From an uncultured Clostridia bacterium (GTDB lineage: Bacteria; Bacillota; Clostridia; Peptostreptococcales; Anaerovoracaceae), in the NCBI GenBank assembly GCA_945830395.1, contig CALZYE010000004.1, positions 54,342-118,341 of the forward strand: 64,000 nt of DNA, given 5' to 3'. The notes under the pieces were generated by a model. That model searched no databases. It was not told the origin of the DNA and worked only from the letters and a program-made list of their open reading frames with translations. Positions 29,618-38,355 of the stretch are shown piece by piece. Both the position numbers and the translations under genes were made by a program. Numbering within the stretch: position 1 is the first letter of the stretch; each line of letters begins with the position of its first letter.

Positions 29618-30913
29618 ATGTTTGGTAGAAAGAGACTTAATTTGAAAAATGCCATCAAGAATAGAAAAAAAAATATCGACAGAACAAACAGGAAAGAAAA
29701 ATATCTGAATAAAAGACGAGAATCCTTTGTTGTGGATTTGGTGGAATCAGGCATAAAGGAAATGAACGAGATGGCGGAAGTTGCAGATGCTACAGGTCAG
29801 TTCAGAAATCTTTTGCTGGAGCAGCTTACGAGGATTAAAACCTTAAAGGAAGAATCAAGGGGAAGTAAGGATTTTTTCCAGCTTTCGCAGATAACTATAG
29901 GACTCTGTCCAGGTGACGGCATCGGTCCTGTAATAATGGAACAGGCGGACAGACTTCTCAGAGCCCTTCTTAAGGAAGAAATCGAAAGGGGAAAAATAGT
30001 TTTAAAGCCCATAGACGGACTTACTGTAGAAAACAGATTGGAGAAGATGGAAGCTGTTCCGGAAGATGTACTCAGGGAAATTAAAAGCTGTGATGTTTTG
30101 CTGAAGGGACCTACAACAACACCGAAAGGCGGGAATTTGGAAAGTGCCAATGTTAAGCTCAGAAGGGAGCTTGATTTATACGCAAATGTGCGTCCCATTG
30201 TCGTTCCAGAGGAGAATATAGACTGGATATTTTTCAGAGAAAATACAGAAGGTGAGTATGCCCTTGGAAGCTGCGGCATAGAATTTCCGGGTAATCTGTC
30301 CATAGACTTTAAAGTTACCTCAGAGTTCGGCACCAGAAGGATTGCAAAGAAAGCCTTTGAATACGCTTCGGCCAACGGAAAGAGCAGCGTTTCAGTGGTT
30401 ACAAAAGCAAATATAATGAAGAAAACCGACGGAAATTTCTCCAGAATTTGTCACGAAATCGGAAAACTTTATCCGGGAGTGGAAGTTGAGGACTGGTATG
30501 TGGATATAATGGCGGCGAACTTGGTTAACAAAGACATCAGGGATAAGTTTCAGGTGTTTCTTTTACCTAATTTGTACGGCGATATTATTACAGACGAGGC
30601 TGCGGAAATTCAAGGAGGCGTTGGAACTGCGGGAAGTGCCAATATAGGAGATCAATACGCCATGTTTGAGGCGGTTCATGGAAGCGCACCGAGGATGATA
30701 GAAGCGGGGCTTGGCGCCTATGCAAACCCTGCAAGTCTTTTTCAAGCGGTGGTCATGATGCTCAGACATATAGGATATACAGCAAAGGCTTCAGGACTTG
30801 AAAGTGTTCTCACGGAGTGCACCGTGTATGAAAAAAATGTGGTTGTAACGGGAAACTCTGACGGTGCGACCTGCAAAGAATTTTCCGATTATATCATATC
30901 GAAGCTCGTATAG
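29618..30913 (+). CDS. Isocitrate/isopropylmalate dehydrogenase family protein, probable NAD-type isocitrate dehydrogenase
   Basis: IGLCPGDGIGPVIM...FFRENTEGEYALGS...NLYGDIITDEAAEIQGGVGTAGSANIG...EAVHGSAPRM; preceded by a ~90-aa N-terminal extension. Confidence 0.88.
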   Translation: MFGRKRLNLKNAIKNRKKNIDRTNRKEKYLNKRRESFVVDLVESGIKEMNEMAEVADATGQFRNLLLEQLTRIKTLKEESRGSKDFFQLSQITIGLCPGDGIGPVIMEQADRLLRALLKEEIERGKIVLKPIDGLTVENRLEKMEAVPEDVLREIKSCDVLLKGPTTTPKGGNLESANVKLRRELDLYANVRPIVVPEENIDWIFFRENTEGEYALGSCGIEFPGNLSIDFKVTSEFGTRRIAKKAFEYASANGKSSVSVVTKANIMKKTDGNFSRICHEIGKLYPGVEVEDWYVDIMAANLVNKDIRDKFQVFLLPNLYGDIITDEAAEIQGGVGTAGSANIGDQYAMFEAVHGSAPRMIEAGLGAYANPASLFQAVVMMLRHIGYTAKASGLESVLTECTVYEKNVVVTGNSDGATCKEFSDYIISKLV

Positions 30914-31041
30914 GATTTGCATAAGATGAAGGCAGGTTTAATCCACTGTAAACTTAAGGAATCGTTTTGTTGATTATAGGTCTGAAAAATGATAAACTTA
31001 ATCTGTGAAAGAGGAGATTCAAATCGGAATAGGGGATTAAA

Positions 31042-32001
31042 TTGAAAAGGTATACAAGTTCGATTATAAAATTAACAGTTTTTATTGTGGCAGCAGTCAT
31101 AGTATATGTTTGCACGCCTCATACTCGTGAGCCGGTTAAAATAACCGATGTTCCGGCAGGCAAAGGTTTTTCCGTGGTTGAAGACAAGATTCCCTTATAC
31201 GATGGCTTGGGAGATGATGCAAAGGTGGTCAGATACCTCGCCTTTGGAGAGAAAATTTTCCCTAAGATGCAAAGTGAGCTGTTCTACCAGCTAAAACTGG
31301 GCAAGGACGAGGAGGGTAAGCCCATATTCGGCTATGTTAAGAAAAGAGGAATCTTAATATATAATCCCAAGAAAAAGCATGTGGCGCTTACCTTTGATGA
31401 CGGACCCGGTCAGGCAACTACACCGATAGTATTAGAGGCGCTTAAGAAATACAATTGCAGAGCAACATTCTTTGTTGTAGGCAGAATGCTGGACAACAGA
31501 GGCATGAACCTTTTAAGACGGGAGGTGGCACAGGGATGTGAAATAGGAAACCACTCATACAGCCATCCTCTTTTTACGGATCTTAAGAAAAGGGATGTAA
31601 ATAAGCAGCTTGACAGGACAGATCGCCTCATTTACAACGCAATCGGAACAACCCCCAAAATATGCAGGGCTCCGTATGGAGGCTTTAATAAGATGGTTTT
31701 GAACGCGATGAAAAGGCCTAATATATATTGGTCCGTCGATACCCTTGACTGGAAAACAAAGAGTTCTAAAAAAACTTTTAAGGCAGTGAAGAAGAATGTT
31801 AAGGACGGAGCTATAGTTTTGATGCATGATATTCACATGCCGACAGCAAAAGCGGCAGGAAGTATATGCAGATTTTTAAAGAAAGACTTTGAAACCGTCA
31901 CTGTTACAGAACTTGCCAGCATACAGGGCAGGAAGCTTATAGGCGGAAGAAATTACGCATACATAGAAAAGGAAAATACGAAAAATGCCAAATACAAGTA
32001 G
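31042..32001 (+). CDS. Polysaccharide deacetylase, membrane-anchored (TTG start)
   Basis: VALTFDDGPGQATTPIVLEAL...CEIGNHSYSHPLFTDL...RAPYGGFN...VLMHDIHMPT. Confidence 0.9.
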   Translation: MKRYTSSIIKLTVFIVAAVIVYVCTPHTREPVKITDVPAGKGFSVVEDKIPLYDGLGDDAKVVRYLAFGEKIFPKMQSELFYQLKLGKDEEGKPIFGYVKKRGILIYNPKKKHVALTFDDGPGQATTPIVLEALKKYNCRATFFVVGRMLDNRGMNLLRREVAQGCEIGNHSYSHPLFTDLKKRDVNKQLDRTDRLIYNAIGTTPKICRAPYGGFNKMVLNAMKRPNIYWSVDTLDWKTKSSKKTFKAVKKNVKDGAIVLMHDIHMPTAKAAGSICRFLKKDFETVTVTELASIQGRKLIGGRNYAYIEKENTKNAKYK

Positions 32002-32401
32002 GAGGAAGGAATGGAGCTTCTTTATTTGGCAGATTTTCGTAAAGGAAAGAATGTCAGCGGATTTTCCATGACATGTGATTGACGCTATATTTTAAATCGT
32101 ATTACAGATATTGCAAAATATGTAAGAGCCTAAAGGTTTTTATCTCGGAGGATGTGTAGGACAAAACCGTTTCGGAAGTAGAAGCCGTTAGGCTTTTAGA
32201 TTGGTTTTTATCGGAAAATATCACTTGCCGGAAACAGGTTGGAAGTTATGCATAAGGCGGCGGTAAACAAGCGATAGAATCCCGTAAATTTCAATAATTT
32301 TGCGGGATATAATTCTTAAAAAAATCTTAAGATTACCGTATTTCATTGATAACCCGATAATCCCCGTGCTATAATGAGCAAGGTAAAAAAAGGGGTGTAT
32401 T

Positions 32402-33895
32402 ATGAACATTATTGAAAGAATTGAAAACATAGCGGCGCAGACACCGAACAAGACGGCGTTCAGTTCGCGCTTCGGAAAATTGACATATAAAGAACTTTGG
32501 GATGCTTCGGGAAAACTTGCAACATGGATTGACAAAACCCAAGGAGAGAGCAAAAAGCCTGTAATCGTGTACGGACATAAGAATCCTTGGATGCCGGTTT
32601 GCTTCTTTGCTTCGGTAAGGTCGGGAAGGGCTTATTGTCCTGTTGACATCTCAATGCCGGAAGAAAGAGTCTTTCAGATTATAGACAAGATTGGAGATCC
32701 TCTGGTGCTGTCCACGGAGCCTCTTGAGCTTAAGGGAGCTCATTCTTTGGAGGAGCTTAAAGAAATTGCGGAAGCTGAGGAAACCATCTCAAGAGATAAG
32801 TGGATTTCGGGAGATGATATTTTCTATATAATATTTACATCGGGCAGTACAGGTCTTCCAAAGGGAGTTAAGATAACGATGGACAACCTGGTGAGCTTTA
32901 CGGATTGGTCGCGCAGGCTGGGCGCAGAGTTTGACGGAGAGGAAAGAATTTTTCTAAACCAGGCTCCCCTGTCCTTTGACCTTTCGGTTATGGATATATA
33001 TACGGGTTTGACATCGGGTTCGACGATTTGCAGTATAGATAAAGATTTACAGCAGGATAACACAGATATGCTGAACTACATAAAAGAAAACAATGTCAGC
33101 TATTGGGTCTCCACGCCGTCCTTTGCAGACCTTGCCATGACGGCACCTGAATTTAACACAAGGGAGTTTCCTTGTCTGAGAAATTTCTTTTTCTGCGGAG
33201 AAAGATTATCTGTAAGCACCGCAAAGGAATTGAAGAAGAGATTCCCTGATTCGATTGTAATCAACACATATGGGCCGACGGAGTCAACAGTTGCGGTTAC
33301 TGACGTGACTATCACCGATGAGATGTTGGAACTTGGAGAACTTCCCATAGGGAAGACGAAACCCGGTACGCAGATTGTGATAATAGATGAAGATGGAAAA
33401 AGTCTTTCAAAAGGTGAAGCCGGTGAGATGGTAATCATAGGAGATACGGTAAGTCCCGGATACTTTGAGGATGAAGAAAGGACGAGGAAGGTTTTCGGAA
33501 TTACCGAAAGAGGGCAAAGGAGTTACAGAACCGGAGACAAAGGCTTTTACGGAGAAGACGACATGCTTTATATATCCGGGAGAATAGATTTGCAGATCAA
33601 GTTCCACGGCTACAGAATAGAACTGGGAGATATAGAACAGAACTTGCTTGCTATTGAAGCAGTTAAGGGAGCCTGCGTTGTTCCCAAAAAGAAGGAGGGC
33701 AAAATCCAGCAGATCGTTGCATTTCTTGTTTGTGAAGGCATTGAGGGCAGCTTTGCAGACAGAAAAATGATTAGAAATTCCTTGAAGGAAAGACTGCCTG
33801 AGTACATGGTTCCAAAGAAAATTATCTTTGTGGATTCCATACCGATGACGAATAACGGCAAGATTGATAGAAAAAAAATGGAGGCAAGTCTATAA
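32402..33895 (+). CDS. dltA: D-alanine--(D-alanyl carrier protein) ligase
   Basis: AMP-binding: YIIFTSGSTGLPKGVKI, NTYGPTESTVAVT, YRTGDKG, MTNNGKIDRKKM; first gene of dltABCD. Confidence 0.95.
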   Translation: MNIIERIENIAAQTPNKTAFSSRFGKLTYKELWDASGKLATWIDKTQGESKKPVIVYGHKNPWMPVCFFASVRSGRAYCPVDISMPEERVFQIIDKIGDPLVLSTEPLELKGAHSLEELKEIAEAEETISRDKWISGDDIFYIIFTSGSTGLPKGVKITMDNLVSFTDWSRRLGAEFDGEERIFLNQAPLSFDLSVMDIYTGLTSGSTICSIDKDLQQDNTDMLNYIKENNVSYWVSTPSFADLAMTAPEFNTREFPCLRNFFFCGERLSVSTAKELKKRFPDSIVINTYGPTESTVAVTDVTITDEMLELGELPIGKTKPGTQIVIIDEDGKSLSKGEAGEMVIIGDTVSPGYFEDEERTRKVFGITERGQRSYRTGDKGFYGEDDMLYISGRIDLQIKFHGYRIELGDIEQNLLAIEAVKGACVVPKKKEGKIQQIVAFLVCEGIEGSFADRKMIRNSLKERLPEYMVPKKIIFVDSIPMTNNGKIDRKKMEASL

Positions 33896-35080
33896 ATGAG
33901 TTTATACGATGAATTTGACTTTTTTGTATGGTTTGCGGTTCTGGCCATTCCTGCCGTTATCTTGGGCTGTATGGAAAAGAAACTGAAAATATACGGTTTT
34001 TTTGTGACATTGGTATTTGTATACCTTGCACTTAAGAACTCACCTGCGGCACTTGGCTGGCTGGGCTTCTTCTGTGTTTATGATTATCTTCTGATAATTT
34101 CTTTTATCAAGCTTAGGGAAAAGCTGGGAAGAAACAAGATAATTTACAAACTATACCTGCTTGCTTCGCTTATGCCGCTTATCTGCAATAAGCTTTTGGG
34201 GCTTGAGGGAAATCCCGATAAAATATTTATGTTCTTAGGTATCTCGTATCTTACCTTCAAGGGCACGCAGATAATAATAGAGGTGTTTGACGGACTCATA
34301 AAGAAGCAAAATCCGTTGGATTATCTGTACTTCATGTTGTTTTTTCCTGCAATTACCTCAGGACCTATCGACAGAAGCCGCAGATTTGAAGAGGACTTGA
34401 ACAAGCAGCTTTCAAGAGAAGAATATTTGGAGCTTGCAGGAACGGGGATATTCAAGATAGTTCTGGGAGCCTTTTATAAGATTGTTATAGCGGCGCTATT
34501 TTACAGAGTTATGACGACCTTCGGAAAAGAGCCGAATATAGTGTCATGTATGATTTACATGTATACCTACGGTTTGTACCTGTTCTTCGACTTTGCAGGA
34601 TACAGCCTGATGGCAATAGGCTCAAGCTATATATTTGGAATAAAAACACCGGATAACTTTAACAAGCCTTTCTTAAGCAAGGACATTAAAGAATTTTGGG
34701 ATCGCTGGCATATAACCTTGTCCCATTGGTTCAGAGACTTCATTTTCTCGAGACTGATGATGACATTTATGAGAAATAAGACTTTTAAGAATAAGCTTAC
34801 GGGAGCCTCTGTAGGATTTATCGTAAATATGACGGTGATGGGTATATGGCACGGACTGACAGGCTATTACATACTGTACGGTCTGTACCATGGACTGCTT
34901 CTTGCGGGAACGGAAATTTTCCAGAAAAAATCAAAGTTCTACAAGAAATATAAGAAAGAACGCTGGTTCATAGGCTTATCATGGTTCTTGACATTCAACT
35001 TTGTTATGTTCGGCTTCTTCATCTTTTCGGGAAGGTTCACGGAGCTGTTCGATAAACTTATGACAATTATACTTAATTAA
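33896..35080 (+). CDS. dltB: MBOAT D-alanyl transfer protein
   Basis: MBOAT motifs FWDRWHITLSHWFRDFIF...VMGIWHGLTGYYILYGLYHGLLL; between dltA and dltC. Confidence 0.95.
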   Translation: MSLYDEFDFFVWFAVLAIPAVILGCMEKKLKIYGFFVTLVFVYLALKNSPAALGWLGFFCVYDYLLIISFIKLREKLGRNKIIYKLYLLASLMPLICNKLLGLEGNPDKIFMFLGISYLTFKGTQIIIEVFDGLIKKQNPLDYLYFMLFFPAITSGPIDRSRRFEEDLNKQLSREEYLELAGTGIFKIVLGAFYKIVIAALFYRVMTTFGKEPNIVSCMIYMYTYGLYLFFDFAGYSLMAIGSSYIFGIKTPDNFNKPFLSKDIKEFWDRWHITLSHWFRDFIFSRLMMTFMRNKTFKNKLTGASVGFIVNMTVMGIWHGLTGYYILYGLYHGLLLAGTEIFQKKSKFYKKYKKERWFIGLSWFLTFNFVMFGFFIFSGRFTELFDKLMTIILN

Positions 35081-35106
35081 ATGGATTTTTTATAAAGGAG
35101 AAAAAA

Positions 35107-35337
35107 ATGGAAGAGAAGATATTAGATATTTTAGAAGAAATTTGCGGAGACGAAGTAGTAAAGGAAGACAGAGACATAAACCTGTTGGATGAAGACTTAA
35201 TGGATTCATTGGATTACACGGAATTGCTGATTGCGATAGAAGATAATTTTGATGTTGTAATTGCACCTTCAGAGGTTACAAGGGAGGAAATGGATACACC
35301 TAACAAGATTATCAATGTCGTTAAGTCAAGGATGTAA
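35107..35337 (+). CDS. dltC: D-alanyl carrier protein
   Basis: 76 aa ACP-like with phosphopantetheine serine: INLLDEDLMDSLDYTELLIAIEDNF. Confidence 0.94.
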   Translation: MEEKILDILEEICGDEVVKEDRDINLLDEDLMDSLDYTELLIAIEDNFDVVIAPSEVTREEMDTPNKIINVVKSRM

Positions 35338-35367
35338 TTGATACATTTGAAGGGGTAGGGAGTTATA

Positions 35368-36540
35368 ATGAAAAAAGTTGCAGCGTTTATTACCTCGGCA
35401 GTTATATGCATCTTAGTCATAGGGCTGTTTCATTTCAGATTCAGCGGCGATTTAAAAATGAATAATAAGGAGTTCGGTACTTGGTACAATCCTTTTAAAG
35501 ATCTGGCGTCAGGCGTAGTTGCACAGAATTTGCATGATGATACCATGGTTGTGTTCGGCTCTTCGGAATTCAGACATGGAAGAAATACTGTATATCATCC
35601 GATGAATCTGTTCAGAAAACAGAACATTTCTCTGATGACCATAGGAGGACCGTACAACCAGACGCTGAATCATACGACTATGCTGGGGGCGATTTCTCAA
35701 AATATAAAAAAGAAAAAGGTTGTTTTAATCCTGTCGCCCGGCTGGTTTTACAAAGATGGTGTGACGGAGGACCACTTCGGTCTAAGGTTTTCGGAGAGTG
35801 CATATATAAGCTTTATGGAAAATCCCAATATTCCAAAGGCAACGAAGGAATATGTTGCCCAGCGCTCGGAGAAGTTGCTTTCAAAATCCGGCTCGATAAG
35901 AATGAGAGTGGCAAGGACCAATAGAATAAATATTGACGGAAGCAGGAATTTCCTGTCACAGGCGGCGTACAATGTCAGGAAACGATACTTGCGTGACAGA
36001 GATGTTTTGACAGTAAAGGGCGTTCTTAAAGCCGAGAAAATAAAAAAGTTGGAGAGATATAACGGTCATGTTAAAAATGCAAAACCCATAAACTGGGATA
36101 AGGTTCTGGAGGATGCCAGAATAAACGGAGACTTTAAGTCTAATAATCCGTTTCACATAAAGTCCAGTCACTGGAACCTCAAGTTCAAGCACAGGGTTAA
36201 AATTGCAAAGGGTATTCACGCTGATGAAACCTATTTGAAATCACCTGAATATGACGATTTGGAGGCGTTTTTGCAAGTATGCAATTCACAGGGCATCAAA
36301 CCGCTTCTCGTTATACAGGCAGTTAACGGCAGATGGTATGATTATACAGGCTTGACGGCGAAAACCCGTAAGGTGTTTACTAAAAAAATTAATGAAATTG
36401 CTGCAGAATACGGTGCAAAGGTAGAGGACTTTTCCAAGTACGATTATGAGGACAAGTTCTTAGTTGACGCATCACATCCGGCAGCAACAGGATGGGTGAA
36501 GATGGATGAAGCGATTTACAACTATTATAAAGAAAATTAA
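35368..36540 (+). CDS. dltD: D-alanyl transfer protein DltD
   Basis: DltD-like: MVVFGSSEFRHGR...ILSPGWFYKDGV...FLVDASHPAATGWVKMDEAI; follows dltC. Confidence 0.94.
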   Translation: MKKVAAFITSAVICILVIGLFHFRFSGDLKMNNKEFGTWYNPFKDLASGVVAQNLHDDTMVVFGSSEFRHGRNTVYHPMNLFRKQNISLMTIGGPYNQTLNHTTMLGAISQNIKKKKVVLILSPGWFYKDGVTEDHFGLRFSESAYISFMENPNIPKATKEYVAQRSEKLLSKSGSIRMRVARTNRINIDGSRNFLSQAAYNVRKRYLRDRDVLTVKGVLKAEKIKKLERYNGHVKNAKPINWDKVLEDARINGDFKSNNPFHIKSSHWNLKFKHRVKIAKGIHADETYLKSPEYDDLEAFLQVCNSQGIKPLLVIQAVNGRWYDYTGLTAKTRKVFTKKINEIAAEYGAKVEDFSKYDYEDKFLVDASHPAATGWVKMDEAIYNYYKEN

Positions 36541-36547
36541 GGATATT

Positions 36548-36670
36548 ATGGTATCCAGAGAGTACCTGATTTACACCGGAATTTTTACCGGTCTGCTCTT
36601 AATGTTGTATTTCTACAACCTGTACTCGGGAGCAAATGCGCAGCCGGAGTTCACTTATGCTGAATTCTAA
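36548..36670 (+). CDS. dltX: DltX-like 40-aa single-pass membrane peptide (absent from the ORF track)
   Basis: ATG 36548 to TAA 36670: MVSREYLIYTGIFTGLLLMLYFYNLYSGANAQPEFTYAEF*. One TM and C-terminal FxYxxF (FTYAEF); starts 8 nt after dltD stop with AAGGA overlapping it. Confidence 0.75.
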   Translation: MVSREYLIYTGIFTGLLLMLYFYNLYSGANAQPEFTYAEF

Positions 36671-36715
36671 AAGCATGTGAGAGCATATAAAGTATATCGA
36701 GAGAAAAGGTGAAAT

Positions 36716-38197
36716 ATGGAAAAAGGTCAATTTGTAGAGCTTAGAATTGACGATATGACTGTCGACGGTCAGGGTCTGGGCAGAATGCCCGAAGGCCCGG
36801 CCGTTTTTGTGCGTGGAGCGGTAATAGGCGATGTGGTATCGGCAAAGCTGACTAAAATAAAGAGAAGATATGCCTTGGGAAAGCTGGAGAAAGTTATAGA
36901 GGCATCGGAGCACAGGCGGGAAGGCTTTTGTGACTTGCAGGAAGAATGTGGAGGATGTCCGTACGGAAAACTTACATACGAGATGCAGGCGGCGCTAAAA
37001 GAAAAACATGTAAAGGATGCACTTATAAGAATTGCGGGAATCGAGTTTCCTAAAGTTAACGAAATCGTGAAAAACCCCGTTGAATTTGGCTATAGAAATA
37101 AGGCGGTAATGCCGATTTGGACAGGCGGTATCATTACTCGAAAAGGCGGCATTGTGGAAAACCTCGGAGAGCCTTCAATCGGTTTTTATAAAGCTAAGAG
37201 CCATGAAGTCGTTGATTGCCATGTATGTATGCTACAGCCGGAGCCGGTGCGGGCAGTGTCAGAGGCGGTGCGGACCTTTATGAAAGCAGACAACATAACG
37301 GCTTATGATCCTAAGTGGGAAAAAGGTCTTATGCGCAGTGTAACTGTCAGGACCACTCCGGGAACCGGGGAAGTAATGGTTATATTTGTCATCAACGGCA
37401 AAGGCATACCAAATGCGCAGAAGTTAATTGACATGTTGGATGAGGCGGTCTGCAAATCAGGCTACTTGCTTGAGAGCGTTATCCTTAACATAAACCGTAA
37501 TAAAAAAGAAACTTACGGCGAAAGGAATATAACTCTTGCCGGAAAACCTACTATCAAGGAAACTGCAGGAGGTATGGAATTTGAAATATCACCTCTGTCA
37601 TTTTTCCAAGTGAACACTGCGCAGATGGAGAAGCTTTACGATTTGATTGCAGATTATGCAAAGCTTTCAGGTGGAGAAACCATACTGGATCTTTATTGCG
37701 GAGCAGGAACCATAGGGCTGTGGCTTTTGAACTCCTTGAGGCATCGGATGAAAAACGGAGATGTTTCGGAAAAAGCTTTTAGTGACACAAGAGTAATAGG
37801 GATTGAATCTTCCAAGAGCTCTATACTTGATGCCAACCGCAATGCCGTCATAAACGGATTCGTAAATGCAAGATATGTGCGTGGAAAATCCGAAGAAGAG
37901 CTTCCAAAACTTATGGGAGAAGCGCTGCTGAAAGATGAAGCCTTGCGGATAAAGGCGGCAGACTTGGTGATTTTGGACCCACCGAGATCAGGCTGCCGTG
38001 AGGAACTGCTGAAAACCGTTTCGGATGCATGTCCTGAAAAAATTGTGTATGTGTCCTGCGACCCTGCCACCATGGCGAGAGATATTAAGCTTTTGGCAAA
38101 ACGAGGATACGCTTTTGTTGAGGCGACTCCGGTCGACATGTTCAGCTGGACCGGGCATGTGGAGTGCATAGCGTTGATACAAAGAGTGAAATCGTGA
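36716..38197 (+). CDS. rlmD: 23S rRNA (uracil-5-)-methyltransferase, RlmD/RumA family with TRAM domain
   Basis: TRAM N-terminus; LDLYCGAGTIGLWL; LDPPRSGCREELL; YVSCDPATMARD; C-terminus VDMFSWTGHVECIALIQRVKS. Confidence 0.93.
   Translation: MEKGQFVELRIDDMTVDGQGLGRMPEGPAVFVRGAVIGDVVSAKLTKIKRRYALGKLEKVIEASEHRREGFCDLQEECGGCPYGKLTYEMQAALKEKHVKDALIRIAGIEFPKVNEIVKNPVEFGYRNKAVMPIWTGGIITRKGGIVENLGEPSIGFYKAKSHEVVDCHVCMLQPEPVRAVSEAVRTFMKADNITAYDPKWEKGLMRSVTVRTTPGTGEVMVIFVINGKGIPNAQKLIDMLDEAVCKSGYLLESVILNINRNKKETYGERNITLAGKPTIKETAGGMEFEISPLSFFQVNTAQMEKLYDLIADYAKLSGGETILDLYCGAGTIGLWLLNSLRHRMKNGDVSEKAFSDTRVIGIESSKSSILDANRNAVINGFVNARYVRGKSEEELPKLMGEALLKDEALRIKAADLVILDPPRSGCREELLKTVSDACPEKIVYVSCDPATMARDIKLLAKRGYAFVEATPVDMFSWTGHVECIALIQRVKS
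38156..38172 (+). repeat. 17-bp direct repeat, left copy (putative att site inside the rlmD 3' end)
   Basis: CATGTGGAGTGCATAGC, identical to 40098-40114. Confidence 0.85.
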
Positions 38198-38355
38198 AAA
38201 TCCTGTATTTTAAGCAGTTTTACAAGCATTATGTATTTGTAGAAGATGGCGAAGGTGGACGAAAAAAAGTCCTAAAAAATTATATAGATGTGAATGTTTG
38301 CATTGATATGGTGTGTGGAGATACAAAGGATGAATTGGGAAGTGAGAAATAAGAA

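Noticed and set aside
38164-38352. 62-aa ORF between rlmD and the kinase
   Set aside because: Starts inside rlmD, no recognisable domain; may be a short leader but cannot be supported as a gene.
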